Shown here: positions 8,267 through 18,100 of the stretch, in pieces
Numbering within the stretch: the stretch's first letter is position 1
How the letters are laid out: each line of letters begins with the position of its first letter
DNA from: Collinsella aerofaciens
Lineage (GTDB): Bacteria; Actinomycetota; Coriobacteriia; Coriobacteriales; Coriobacteriaceae
Assembly: GCF_902364355.1 (NCBI RefSeq)
Contig: NZ_CABJDK010000001.1
Location: 430,264-494,263 of the forward strand
Direction: 5' to 3'
Length of the DNA: 64,000 bases
Made by a program: the position numbers and the translations under genes
The notes under the pieces: model-generated
Databases searched by the model: none
Told to the model about the DNA's origin: nothing
The model's input: the letters and a program-made list of their open reading frames with translations, nothing else

Positions 8267-8791
8267 CTACTGCCGAGCCTGTCCCCCGGTACCAATCTGG
8301 ACATCGACGATGACCTGGCGGTAGCTGATGCCGCAGGAGTCGAGAATGCGGCGGCTGATACGGCCGTCATCGGTGTCGGCATACTTATTGTCCAGGTAGA
8401 CGACCTCGCCCACGCCCACCTGCGCCAGGATCTTGGCGCAGTCGTGGCACGGGAACAGCGTGACGTAAACCGTGGAACCCTCGAGGTCCTTGAGCGAGCC
8501 ACGGTAGTTGAGCACGGCGTTGGCCTCGGCATGGACCACGTAGTTGTGCTTGTCCTGCAGCGGGTCATCGCTCGTACCCCACGGGAAAAAGTCGTCGTTG
8601 AGCGCCGAGGGCGTGCCGTTGTAACCCACCGAAAGGATGCGGTGGTTGGTGCTGGCGATGCACGCTCCCACCTGCGTGTTGGGGTCCTTGCTGCGGCGCT
8701 GCGCGGCGATGGCCACGCTCATAAAGAACTCGTCCCAGCTAATAACGTCGCGGCGCTTGCCCGACGCGGTTTGATGAAGATCGTCCGACAT
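8267..8791 (-). CDS. dCMP deaminase family protein (ComEB-like)
   Basis: A zinc-dependent deaminase of 174 residues. The start is taken at the ATG at 8791 (MSDDLHQTASGKRRD), which has GGAGG eight bases upstream; an upstream in-frame ATG at 8827 has none. The active site is clear: HAEANAVLN (zinc His and catalytic Glu) and PCHDCAK (two zinc Cys), spaced as in dCMP deaminases. YNGTPSALNDDFFPWG before the active site is the usual substrate loop. It would supply dUMP for thymidylate synthesis; in competent Gram-positives the same family is called ComEB. Confidence 0.9.
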   Translation of the reverse strand: MSDDLHQTASGKRRDVISWDEFFMSVAIAAQRRSKDPNTQVGACIASTNHRILSVGYNGTPSALNDDFFPWGTSDDPLQDKHNYVVHAEANAVLNYRGSLKDLEGSTVYVTLFPCHDCAKILAQVGVGEVVYLDNKYADTDDGRISRRILDSCGISYRQVIVDVQIGTGGQARQ

Positions 8792-8873
8792 GGCAGACAC
8801 CTCCGCAATCGCAATAGTTTGGCCCATTGTAGCAGGTGAAAGGTAGGGGCGCTTATCCCACCAGCCCCTCGCC

Positions 8874-9725
8874 CTACGCGCGGCGGGGCTTTTGGTTGAT
8901 GCGGTAGAGCTCGGCGAGACCCCGCAACGTCAGCGCGTCGTCTACCGTCAGGCTATGGCCGACCAGCGCCGCAAGTGCCTCGGCATCGTCGCCGGTAATG
9001 ACGATGGGCACATTGCCCTCCCCCGCGGCCTTGGTCGCGCGCATCTCGGCAAGCACCATGTCGAGCATGCCGTCGATGCGGGCTACCTCGCCCAAAACCA
9101 CACCCGAGCGCATGGCCTCGCGCGTGTTGCGTCCGATGACGTGCGTTGGCGCCGAGGGCTCAACCTGGGGTAGGCGCGCTGCTGCCGCCGAAAGCGAACG
9201 GGCGCCGAGGGCCAGGCCTGGCGCGATAACGCCGCCCACAAAGGTACCGTGCGCGTCGATGACCTCGATATTGGTCGTCGTGCCCAGGTCAATCACGATG
9301 CACGGCGAACCGTAGACGGCGCGGGCCGCCACGGCATCGGCGATGCGGTCGGGACCGATCTCGGCCGGGTCATCGTAGTGCACAGGCATGCCGGTCTTGA
9401 GACCCGGCCCCACGGTGAGCACGCGCCCCGTGCAGGTGCGGGAAAGCGCCGTCTTCCAAGGGCGCTCGAGCGCCGGGACTACACAGCTCAGCACGGCCGC
9501 GGCGGGTGCAAGCACCCCGGGCACACCTGCATCGGCGGCGAGCGCGCCCATGACCTGTACAAGTCGCATGCGTGCCTCGTCGGCCGTAATGCTCGACGGC
9601 GTCGTGATCTCGCATGTCGCAAGCGGACATTCCTGCGCCGCGGCCGAATCCTCTGCAAACAGGCCAAAGCGAATGAACGTGTTGCCCACGTCGACCGTCA
9701 ATATATATGCGCACCCATTAAGCAT
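8874..9725 (-). CDS. coaX: Type III pantothenate kinase
   Basis: CoaX phosphorylates pantothenate, the first step of coenzyme A synthesis, and is the ATP-dependent ASKHA-fold enzyme not inhibited by CoA. The 283-residue protein begins ILTVDVGNTFIRFGLF (phosphate-1 loop DVGNT), has GPDRIADAVAA (the family GxDR motif near residue 111), IDLGTTTNIEVID (phosphate-2) and GGVIAPGL. The start at 9725 has AGGAG nine bases upstream; an in-frame start at 9779 precedes the ribosome site and is unlikely. The gene faces the plus-strand OPT transporter across a 190 bp divergent region. Confidence 0.93.
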   Translation of the reverse strand: MLNGCAYILTVDVGNTFIRFGLFAEDSAAAQECPLATCEITTPSSITADEARMRLVQVMGALAADAGVPGVLAPAAAVLSCVVPALERPWKTALSRTCTGRVLTVGPGLKTGMPVHYDDPAEIGPDRIADAVAARAVYGSPCIVIDLGTTTNIEVIDAHGTFVGGVIAPGLALGARSLSAAAARLPQVEPSAPTHVIGRNTREAMRSGVVLGEVARIDGMLDMVLAEMRATKAAGEGNVPIVITGDDAEALAALVGHSLTVDDALTLRGLAELYRINQKPRRA

Positions 9726-9917
9726 CGTCGGCGCTCCTTTCGTCTGCCCAGCAGTATATCGCCTACCTAAACCAGTCATCCCAAAATGGCTAGCTTGCGG
9801 CTATACTGGTGCGCGGTCGTTTGCGAGCTCACGCGGCGGCCCTTGGTAACCCGACTTCCCGCGCCGTATCCGTAACGGCGCTCCCGGGGGAAGCGGATAT
9901 ACGCAAAGGAGTTTTAT

Positions 9918-11621
9918 ATGAGCAATCCCTCGAACCGCGCTTCGATGCGCGGGCAACTCACGCTGCGCGGCGTCGTCATCGGCGTCCTTGGCTGCGTGAT
10001 CATCACGGCAAGCTCGGCCTACACGGCCCTCAAGATGGGTGCACTCCCCTGGCCGATTATTTTCGCTGCCGTCATCTCGCTGTTCTTCCTGAAGCTCATG
10101 GGCAACGCCAGCCTCAACGAGGCCAACGTCACCCACACCATCATGTCCGCGGGCGCCATGGTCGCCGGCGGCCTGGCGTTTACCATCCCGGGCGCCTGGA
10201 TGCTGGGCTATGCCGACCAGATCAGCTGGCTCGACATGTTTATCGTGGCACTCGTCGGCACCATCTTGGGCCTGCTGGCAACGGCGCTCATCCACCGCCA
10301 CTTTATCGTGGACGCCGCGCTGGAGTTTCCCACCGGCAATGCCGCAGCTCAGACACTGCGCGCCACCGAGGCCGGCGGCAAGACCGGCAAGCAGCTCTTT
10401 GGCTCCATGGCCATCGCAGGCATCTACAGCGTACTTCGCGACGCTCTGGGCGTGGTGCCCAGCATGCTGTGCACGCTCAATATCCCCGGCGTGACCTTTG
10501 CCATCTATAACTCGCCCATGCTGCTCTCCATCGGCTTTTTGGTTGGCTTCGCCCCGGTTGCCTTCTGGTTTGCCGGCGCGCTGCTAGGTAACTTTGGCAT
10601 CATCGTGGGCGGCACCGCTGCGGGTCTATTCGACGTTGTGACTGCGCAGGGCATCGTCAAATCGCTCGGCATGGGCCTCATGATGGGCTTTGGCGTCGCC
10701 GTCGTCCTCAAGGACATCCTGCCGCAGGTCGCCGGTATCGCCCGCGGCCTCGCCGCCGACAGCTCCAGCGACACCGACGAGCAGTCGCTCATCTCGGGCT
10801 CGCTTAAGCTCGACGCCGGCATCATCGGCCTGGGTACTGCCGCCATCGCCGTGATCGTCGCCATCGCGCTCGACCTTGGCCCCGTCCCGGCCGTCATCGT
10901 CACGCTGTTCACCTTTGTCACCACCATCATGAGCGCGCAGAGCTGCGGCCAGACGGGCATCGACCCCATGGAGATCTTCGGCCTCATCGTCATGCTCATC
11001 GTGGCTGCCTTCGCACAGATCGCCCAGGTCAAGCTGTTCTTTATCGCCGGCATCGTGGCCGTGGCATGCGGCCTTGCGGGCGACGTCATGAACGACTTTA
11101 AGGCCGGCGCCGTGCTGGGCACCAACCCGCGTGCGCAGTGGATCGGCCAGGCCATCGGCGGCATCGTGGGCGCCCTGGTCGCCGCTGCCGTCATGGTCGC
11201 GCTCGTCACCGCCTATGGTCCGGACGCCTTCGGCCCCGACAAGAGCTTTGTGGCCGCGCAGGCAAGCGTCGTCGCCACCATGGTCTCGGGCATCCCGAGC
11301 GTGCCGTGGTTCGCAGGCGGCTTTATCGCCGGCATCGTCATGTACTGGCTCGGCATTCCGGCCATGATGATCGGCCTGGGCGTGTACCTGCCGTTCTACA
11401 TGTCGCTCACGGCCTTCCTGGGCTCCTGCGTCAAGCTCGCCTACGACAAGTGGGCAGCCCACCGCGATGCCGAGGCCGGTCTTTCGGACGAGGAGAAGGC
11501 CGCCAAGGACGCCGCCTTCCAGGAGCAGGGCTTGGTTGTCGCCAGCGGCCTGCTCGGCGGCGAGTCCATCGTCGGCGTTATCCTGGCGTTTGTCTCTGTT
11601 GGTCTGAGCCTGCTGGGGTAG
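9918..11621 (+). CDS. OPT/YSL family transporter
   Basis: A 567-residue protein with about fourteen hydrophobic segments spanning almost the whole length. The N-terminus (QLTLRGVVIGVLGCVIITAS, then AYTALKMGALPWPIIFAAVI) matches the first helices of the oligopeptide transporter family, followed by the family stretch NVTHTIMSAGAMVAGG and EFPTGNAAAQTLRATEAGGK. Substrates in bacteria are uncertain: small peptides or metal chelates. It has a GGAG ribosome site (AAAGGAG, 11 bases upstream), its own terminator at 11647 and no cotranscribed partner. Confidence 0.88.
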   Translation: MSNPSNRASMRGQLTLRGVVIGVLGCVIITASSAYTALKMGALPWPIIFAAVISLFFLKLMGNASLNEANVTHTIMSAGAMVAGGLAFTIPGAWMLGYADQISWLDMFIVALVGTILGLLATALIHRHFIVDAALEFPTGNAAAQTLRATEAGGKTGKQLFGSMAIAGIYSVLRDALGVVPSMLCTLNIPGVTFAIYNSPMLLSIGFLVGFAPVAFWFAGALLGNFGIIVGGTAAGLFDVVTAQGIVKSLGMGLMMGFGVAVVLKDILPQVAGIARGLAADSSSDTDEQSLISGSLKLDAGIIGLGTAAIAVIVAIALDLGPVPAVIVTLFTFVTTIMSAQSCGQTGIDPMEIFGLIVMLIVAAFAQIAQVKLFFIAGIVAVACGLAGDVMNDFKAGAVLGTNPRAQWIGQAIGGIVGALVAAAVMVALVTAYGPDAFGPDKSFVAAQASVVATMVSGIPSVPWFAGGFIAGIVMYWLGIPAMMIGLGVYLPFYMSLTAFLGSCVKLAYDKWAAHRDAEAGLSDEEKAAKDAAFQEQGLVVASGLLGGESIVGVILAFVSVGLSLLG

Positions 11622-11646
11622 GCCGAACAACAACGCACCAGCGCAG

Positions 11647-11683
11647 AGCGCGGAGTCGGAATCAAACCGGCCCCGCGCTTTTT
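11647..11683 (+). terminator. Intrinsic terminator of the OPT gene
   Basis: AGCGCGG / CCGCGCT arms followed by TTTTTG, 26 bp after the stop. Confidence 0.82.
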
Positions 11684-11759
11684 GTCTATTTGACTCTTAT
11701 GATCCTCACGGCGTTTTAGCCATGTCGATTGTCCTGACTTCCAGGTCAACAAACCTTGT

Positions 11760-11788
11760 CTGACACCTCGCCTAACGCGGTGTAGAGT
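11760..11788 (+). promoter_or_regulatory. Sigma-70-like promoter of the DUF389 gene
   Basis: CTGACA, a 17-base spacer, then TAGAGT; the predicted transcript starts about 40 bp before the ATG at 11836. Confidence 0.5.
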
Positions 11789-11835
11789 AAAGACGACAGA
11801 CGCAAGAAGCGGCTCAGAAGCTAAACGAGGTAAGC

Positions 11836-12975
11836 ATGGAACTCGACAAACAACAGATCAAGCGGCTGCGCGAGCGTCATCATCGTCGTCACGGTATACG
11901 CCCTGCACACAGCGAGGCCATGGAGAATGCCACCCGTTTCCTTAAGCAGGCGTTCAACATACGCGAGGGACGCGCGCCCTATCACGTGATTCGCAAGCGC
12001 TTTGTAAACGGGGCGCGCCTGACTGGCTCACACTTATGCATCCTGATCATTGCCATGTTGATCGCGAGCATCGGCCTCGATATCGACTCGGACATTGCCA
12101 TCGTGGGCGCCATGCTCATCTGTCCGCTCATGGGCTCGGTCCTTGCCATGGCATACGGCATCGCCACGCTCGACCGCGAGATTGCCGTCGAGGCAATTGC
12201 CGGCCTCGCGCTGCAGATGGTCTTTTGTCTAATCACGTCCACGTTGTACTTTAAGCTCTCGCCCCTTGGCACCACCACGGCCGCCATTATCGACAATTCG
12301 ACACCGACTGTCTGGGACCTCGCTGTCGCGCTCGCCGGCGGCTTTGCGGGCGGACTGGGCAACTCGCGCGACCAGGAACCCGCCACGCTCATCGCCGGCG
12401 TGGCCGTGGCGACCGCGCTCATGCCGCCCCTGTGCGCGGCGGGCTATGGCATCGCCATCGCAAGCGGGTCGCTGTTTCTTTCAGCCCTCTACGAGTTTGG
12501 CATCAACGTGGTCTTTATCGCACTGGCTGCCGAAGCCGTGCTGCTTCTTTTGCGCGTGCCGCTCAAGCGCGACCTCAACGGCGACGGCATTGTGACCGCC
12601 GAGGAAAACGCCGAGGTCGATGAGCTGTCACACAAGGTGCGCCGCCGCATCATCGTGGGCACGGTGATCTTTGCCATCCCCTGCATCGTTATGACCGCGG
12701 GATCCATTGGCTCGGCGCAGGCCGGCGTGCAGGACGGCTATGGCGTCACCGAAACCACGCGCGAGCTTGCCGCGGTGCTGCCGGGCTTTAAGGATTACAC
12801 CGTTGCCGTCGAGACCTCGGCCACCGAAGGCGAGGAGGAGGGCCTTGTCGAGCGCGAGGTTGTCGCCCATGTGACGACAAGCGAGGCGCTTGGGGCACAC
12901 GACCGCCGTGTAGCCCGCAAGCTCATCGACCTCAATGTGCCCGAGCTCGATCGCGTGGAGTTTGATGTGCAGTAA
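11836..12975 (+). CDS. DUF389 domain membrane protein
   Basis: A 379-residue protein. A basic N-terminal region (~60 residues) leads into six hydrophobic segments (about 70-250) with the DUF389 motifs SDIAIVGAMLICPLMGSVLA and GVAVATALMPPLCAAGYG. A soluble C-terminal domain of about 95 residues follows a final helix (VIFAIPCIVMTAGSIGSAQA). Residues 240-265 (DLNGDGIVTAEENAEVDEL) look like a calcium-binding EF-hand loop (DxNxDGxxxxxE) placed between two helices. DUF389 proteins are of unknown function, sometimes called TIGR00341. An EF-hand loop is unusual for the family and is a sequence observation only. Confidence 0.85.
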   Translation: MELDKQQIKRLRERHHRRHGIRPAHSEAMENATRFLKQAFNIREGRAPYHVIRKRFVNGARLTGSHLCILIIAMLIASIGLDIDSDIAIVGAMLICPLMGSVLAMAYGIATLDREIAVEAIAGLALQMVFCLITSTLYFKLSPLGTTTAAIIDNSTPTVWDLAVALAGGFAGGLGNSRDQEPATLIAGVAVATALMPPLCAAGYGIAIASGSLFLSALYEFGINVVFIALAAEAVLLLLRVPLKRDLNGDGIVTAEENAEVDELSHKVRRRIIVGTVIFAIPCIVMTAGSIGSAQAGVQDGYGVTETTRELAAVLPGFKDYTVAVETSATEGEEEGLVEREVVAHVTTSEALGAHDRRVARKLIDLNVPELDRVEFDVQ

Positions 12976-13100
12976 TACGCGACGTGGGATGGATGCGCGC
13001 AGCCGCGAGTCACGACATGGCGCAGACGTGACGCGGGCCACGAGCAAATAGCGTGACGCGGTCCATGGCCGCGCTCCGCTCGCTGATTTATTGCCGTGAA

Positions 13101-13550
13101 TCAACTTTCCACATCGACATCGCCAGACTCCACTATAAACGCCGGACCGGTACTCACCAGATAAAAACGGGTCACCCTGGTATCTCTAAATAGGTAGAGC
13201 AAGCCCTGATCGCGTCGGCGCGAAATATACGCCACGTGGACCGTACCGAATTCTTCGCCGTTTTCCTTCTTTAATATCAGGATGTTGGGGTCATCCGTAC
13301 GCTTAAACTGCCCGTCTGTGCAGATTCCGTCTTGGTCGACCAGCTGCCATCGACAGTTGTCCTCCTCAAGAAAAGCCAGGGTTTCCCGACTTGTTTCGTC
13401 ATCCCGATAGTAACCGTCAATGGCAAAGCCTTCGGAAGCACATTCCTGCATATAGGATGTTTCTCGACTTATAGCGAACTGCCCTATAGCGCCCAGAAGC
13501 ACCGCCAGGCAAACCACTGCAACGGTTATCGAGACAAAACGGCGGCTCAT
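13101..13550 (-). CDS. Hypothetical membrane-anchored protein
   Basis: I do not recognise this 149-residue protein. It has a basic start (MSRRF), one hydrophobic helix (about 5-26: SITVAVVCLAVLLGAIGQFA) that could be an uncleaved anchor, and an extracytoplasmic beta-rich domain with three cysteines (CASEGFAIDGYYRDD, DNCRWQLVDQDGICTDG). The pattern of a Tyr/Asp-rich beginning and WQLVDQDG..FKRTDDPNILIL resembles small lipocalin-like or DUF-type sensor domains seen in Coriobacteriia, but no family can be named. It has a separate promoter region and ends convergent with the DUF389 gene. Confidence 0.6.
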   Translation of the reverse strand: MSRRFVSITVAVVCLAVLLGAIGQFAISRETSYMQECASEGFAIDGYYRDDETSRETLAFLEEDNCRWQLVDQDGICTDGQFKRTDDPNILILKKENGEEFGTVHVAYISRRRDQGLLYLFRDTRVTRFYLVSTGPAFIVESGDVDVES

Positions 13551-13750
13551 GTCAGCCAGCCCGATACTTGTTTAACGGAGCACGAAACATACTTGGTACC
13601 TCCGATATCATGGCGAATGTCACCTACGGCCTGTCGGCAATCATATGTTTCCAACATCAAACCATATGGCAACCACTCGCGAGAGGAGTATCGGCGAACG
13701 GTGCATTTTTGCGTTCTATTGGGCAAACGTCAACGCGCGCTACAGCTCTT

Positions 13751-13784
13751 GCTCGACCTATTCAGATCTTGTCGCATACTACCG
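13751..13784 (+). repeat. 34-bp repeat related to the 15043 copy
   Basis: GCTCGACCTATTCAGAT followed by a CGCATACT core. It matches 15043-15076 at 31 of 34 positions and lies in the 270 bp gap before the dehydrogenase gene; the rest of the gap shows no gene. Confidence 0.7.
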
Positions 13785-13820
13785 TAGATCCTCAACGCTT
13801 CCGCCCCCAAGAGATCATTT

Positions 13821-14780
13821 TTAGTACGTAAAGAAGCCCTCGCCCGAGCTTTCGCCCAGCTTACCTTCGTCGAGCATCTTCTTGAGGACGGACGCCATAG
13901 CCTTAAAGTTGTAGGGCATCATCATCTTCTTGAGTAGCGGGCTCACCAGGCCCGGGACCTTCTGATACTGCATGACGATGTTGTAGGCCGTCTGGATACC
14001 CACCGTGTCGAATACGCGGAACGGGCCCTTGGGGGCGCCGGTGCCCCGCGTCCATGCAAGGTCGATGCTCTTGGGGTCACTCACACCCGAAACATACAGG
14101 TCAAGGCCCGAAAGCAGCCACGGCACCAACATGGAATTGAGCAGGTAGCCGTTCTTTTCCTTGTTGACGGGCAGGGCAAGCATACGGATATCGTTGGCAA
14201 AGTCGACGAGCTCGTCGAAGTAGCGCTTGTCGGTTTGGTCCTGTGCCATGACCTCGGTCATGTTGTTCTTCCAGATGGAGTTGGCAAAGTGCAGCGACAG
14301 GTACTTCTCGGGACGGCCGGTGTACTTGGCAAAGGTGCTCGGCAGCAGCGTGGATGAGTTGGTCACGATGACGGTCTTTTGCGGCAGAACCGGGGCGAGC
14401 TTCTTGTAGAAGCCGATCTTTGCCTGGGTGTCCTCGGCCATAGACTCGATGACCAGGTCGGCGTCGGCCACGGCCTTGGCAAGATCGAGCTCCAGCTTGA
14501 GTGTGGAGTAGGCACGCTCGACGGCGGCGAGCGCCGCTTCCTTGTCGAAGGGCTGGGTGCCATCGGCGATACCGGCGCACCACTCGCCCGTGCCGTCCGC
14601 CATGCCCTCGATTGCCGCGATGTACTCCTTGCGCACGTGATCGATCTTGGGCTGGGTGCGGCCGATGCTGCCCTCGTTGCGCAGCCAAATCGTTACATCA
14701 AAGCCGCAGTAGGCAGCCTGAAAGGCAATCTGGCTTCCCAACACGCCGCCGCCGGCAACACAAACGGTCTTGTAGCTCAT
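13821..14780 (-). CDS. 3-hydroxyacyl-CoA dehydrogenase family protein
   Basis: A 319-residue NAD-dependent dehydrogenase. The Rossmann motif is at the N-terminus (VCVAGGGVLGSQIAFQAAYC, GxGxxG type), the central VIVTNSSTLLPSTFAKY and LHFANSIWKNNMTEVM correspond to the family stretch that carries the catalytic Ser/Asn and His (family H in xHFFNP; here HFAN), and the C-terminal 3HCDH domain ends KLGESSGEGFFTY. It would interconvert a 3-hydroxyacyl-CoA and a 3-ketoacyl-CoA, as in butyrate or fatty acid metabolism, but no thiolase or crotonase lies near. A good AGGA site precedes the ATG at 14780. Confidence 0.85.
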   Translation of the reverse strand: MSYKTVCVAGGGVLGSQIAFQAAYCGFDVTIWLRNEGSIGRTQPKIDHVRKEYIAAIEGMADGTGEWCAGIADGTQPFDKEAALAAVERAYSTLKLELDLAKAVADADLVIESMAEDTQAKIGFYKKLAPVLPQKTVIVTNSSTLLPSTFAKYTGRPEKYLSLHFANSIWKNNMTEVMAQDQTDKRYFDELVDFANDIRMLALPVNKEKNGYLLNSMLVPWLLSGLDLYVSGVSDPKSIDLAWTRGTGAPKGPFRVFDTVGIQTAYNIVMQYQKVPGLVSPLLKKMMMPYNFKAMASVLKKMLDEGKLGESSGEGFFTY

Positions 14781-14949
14781 GGAACGGTCCTCTCTTACGT
14801 AATTCCATAGATGTGTATTTATTCAACCGTAAGGATGACGCGCGCTGGGGGTGGGTTCTATAAACGGGCGGTATTTCGCGGCAAACGGCTACATATGTTC
14901 ATTATCTCAGGGTTCCGAGGGCAGTTTTTGGTGCCACCGAGACGTCGTT

Positions 14950-15078
14950 TTCGGAAGTATGCGGCAAATTCCGGAACTCTTGAGCACATCCTGGTTTTTC
15001 GCCAATAAAACCGCAGGTACAGAGCTTGGATATATCCGGTGTGCTCGACCTATTCAGATTTTGCCGCATACTTCCGAA
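14950..15078. repeat. 129-bp element with 19-bp perfect terminal inverted repeats
   Basis: TTCGGAAGTATGCGGCAAA at 14950-14968 and its exact reverse complement at 15060-15078. The right end is preceded by the CTCGACCTATTCAGAT repeat also found at 13751. No ORF inside. MITE-like in shape; it fills most of the 350 bp gap between two minus-strand genes. Confidence 0.7.
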
Positions 15079-15133
15079 ATCTAAGTTCGCAAAGGGTGAT
15101 AGTTGGGGCGTTTACGCAACATATGTCCAGCAA

Positions 15134-15167
15134 AAACGGGTGGTAGCCGGCACGGCTGCCACCCGTT
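15134..15167 (-). terminator. Terminator of the activase fusion gene
   Basis: ACGGGTGG / CCACCCGT arms extended by GCAGCC/GGCTAC pairing, followed by TTTTTGC on the minus strand, 30 bp after the stop at 15197. Confidence 0.82.
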
Positions 15168-15196
15168 TGTCTCATATCTAGCCCATAGCGGGCAAG

Positions 15197-18100
15197 CTAC
15201 TTCTTAATGCCGCGTCCCAGACGCTTGGCGACCGATGTGACGGCCTCCTCGCTGGCCGGCCCGCAGCTCACGCAGTCGTCATGGGCACGCATCTGACCGG
15301 TGACCTCGTCCATCGCGAGCGGCGCCACCTTCTCGAGCTTAAAGCCCTTGCCGGCGCGCATGTTTTCCTTGGCCACGCTGATCATGAGCTTAATGCGGTT
15401 GAGCTGGTTGACCTCGGACGCACCGGGGTCGTAGTCCACCGCGACAATGTTGCTCTCGGGATGCTGGCGGCGCAGCTCCTTGATAACGGCCTTGCCCACC
15501 ACGTGGTTGGGCAGGCACGCAAAGGGCTGCGTGCAGATGATGTTGGGCGCACCATGGTCGATCAGGTCGAGCATCTCGGCCGTGAGCAGCCAGCCCTCGC
15601 CCATGTTGTTGCACACCGAAAGTACCGTACGGGCCTTGTCGGCCATGGTGCCGATGCGCTCGGGCGCCTCGAAGCGGCGGGACTTCTCGAGCATCTCCTC
15701 CACCGGCGTGCGCATCCAGTCCACAAGCTTGATGAGCGCTTGCATGCCCGCGCGCGTAGTAGCAGAGCTTCCCAGCTCGTCTTTCTGCAGCTCGGCGTTG
15801 CTCATGGAGTAGAGGAAGAAGTCGAGCAGGCCCGGCACCACGGCCTCGCAGCCCTCGCGCTCAATGACATCGACCACGTGGTTGTTAGCCGTGGGATGGA
15901 ACTTGACCAAGATCTCACCGACCACGCCCACGCGCGGCTTGGTGCCCTCGCCCACGAGCGGCATGGTGTCGAACGCGCGGATGGCCTCGCGGCACAGCTT
16001 GGTGTAGTTGTGGCGGTTAAACTTGGGCGCCAGCTTGCGGGCACGCGCCATGTACTCTTCATAGAGCGTGTTGGCGGCACCAGGCGTGGCCTCGTACGGG
16101 CGGCAGCGGTAGAGCATCTGCATCATCACGTCGCCAAAGAGCACCGCGTAGACTGCCTGCTTAAGCAGCGCCGGCGTCAGCTTAAAGCCGGGGTTGTCCT
16201 CGCCCAGCGCCACGGCCGAAAGCGAGATCACGGGGATCTCGGGGTGGCCGCTCTCGCGCAGGGCCTTGCGGATGAGCGCGATGTAGTTGGTGGCACGGCA
16301 GCCGCCGCCGGTCTGGCTGATGACCACGGCGGTCTTGGACAGGTCGTACCGACCGCTCTCGATGGCCTCCATAATCTGGCCCGTCACCAGAATCGACGGG
16401 TAGCAAATGTCATTGTTCACATAGCGCAGGCCAGCCTCGACGGCATCGTGGTCGGTCGAGGGCAGCAGCTCCAAGTTGTAGCCGGCACCGCGGAACACCT
16501 CTTTGACCAGGTCAAAGTGGATCGGCGCCATCTGCGGGCACAGGATGGTATAGCCCTCGTCGCGCATCTGCTCGGTAAAGGGCACCTTGGGCCATGCGGT
16601 CGAGGCGCTCTCACGCTGTGCCTCGAACGTGTACTTGCGGCTCGCGAACGCGGGGGCATCCGTGGAGGGCGCCACCGGCGCAGCGTCGCCCTGCTCAAAG
16701 ACCTTGCCCGCAGCCGTGGCCTCGGCCAAGCGCTCGGCCTCCTGGTCCTTGAGTGCCGCCATGAGCGAGCGGATGCGAATGCGCGCGGCGCCCAGGTTGG
16801 ACACCTCGTCGATCTTGAGCACGGTGTAGATCTTGCCACTGGCCTCCAGGATCTCCTGCACCTGATCGGTGGTCAGGGCATCGAGACCGCAGCCGAAGGA
16901 ATTGAGCTGGATCAGGTCCAGGTCGTTGCGCATGGTCACAAAGCGGGCGACGGCGTACAGGCGACTGTGGTACATCCACTGGTCGACGACGCGAATCGGA
17001 CGCTCGGGCTTTACCAGATGCGCGAGCGAATCCTCGGTAAAGACCGCAAAGCCAAAGCTCGAGATAAGCTCGGGCAGGGCGTGGTTGATCTCGGGGTCGT
17101 TGTGGTAGGGACGACCGGCGAGCACGATGCCGTGACCGCCGTGGTCCTCGACCCACTTAAGAGCCTCCTCGCCCATGGTCTGGATGTCCTCGTGGAAACG
17201 CGCATCGGCCTCAAAGGCAGCGTTGACAGCGGCATCGACCTCGGAGCGCGTGATCTTGGGCCCACGCACGCGACCGCGACCGGCTTGCGCATCGGCCACA
17301 CGGTCGACGGCGAGCACCTGGTACAGACGGCGCTTGAGCTCGGTCTTGTCATGATAGGGCACAAACGGGTACAGGAACTCGATGTTCTGCTCGCGGATCT
17401 CGTCGATGTTGAGTGCCAACGCCGTGGGATAGCTCATGACGATGGGGCAGTTGTAACAGTTGCCGGCGGTCGGATCCTCCTTGCGCTCCCAGCGCACGCA
17501 CGGCATCCAGATAAAGTCGACATCGCGGTCGATAAGGTTCATCACATGGCCGTGGCTCATCTTGGCCGGATAGCACACGCTCTCGGACGGCATGGACTCG
17601 ATACCCGCCTGGTAGGTCTTCTTGCTCGACTGGTCGGACAGCTGCACGCTAAAGCCCAGGCGCGTAAAGAACGCATGCCAGAAGGGGTAGTTCTCGTACA
17701 TGTTGAGCGCGCGCGGGATGCCGACGGTGCCGCGCGGGGCCTCGTCGGGGCTCAGCACCTCGCGGTTAAAGAGCAGCTCGTTTTTCTTTTTGAAGAGGTT
17801 GGGGGCCTCGGTCTTCTGCTTTTTGTGGCCGGCGCCCTTCTCGCAGCGGTTGCCGGTAATGAAGCGCCTGCCGCCGCCAAAGTCGTTGACGGTAAGCTGG
17901 CAGTTGTTAGAGCAACGGCCGCAGCGGACATGCTTTTGCGTCACGGTGAGGTGCGCGATGTCCTCGGCCGAAAGGATGGTCGAGGTGCCGTCGGCACCGG
18001 CGCGATCGCGGGCGAGCAGGGCCGCACCATAGGCGCCCATGCAGCCGGCGATGTCGGGACGCACGGCATGCACGCCGGTGAGCTGCTCAAACGCACGCAG

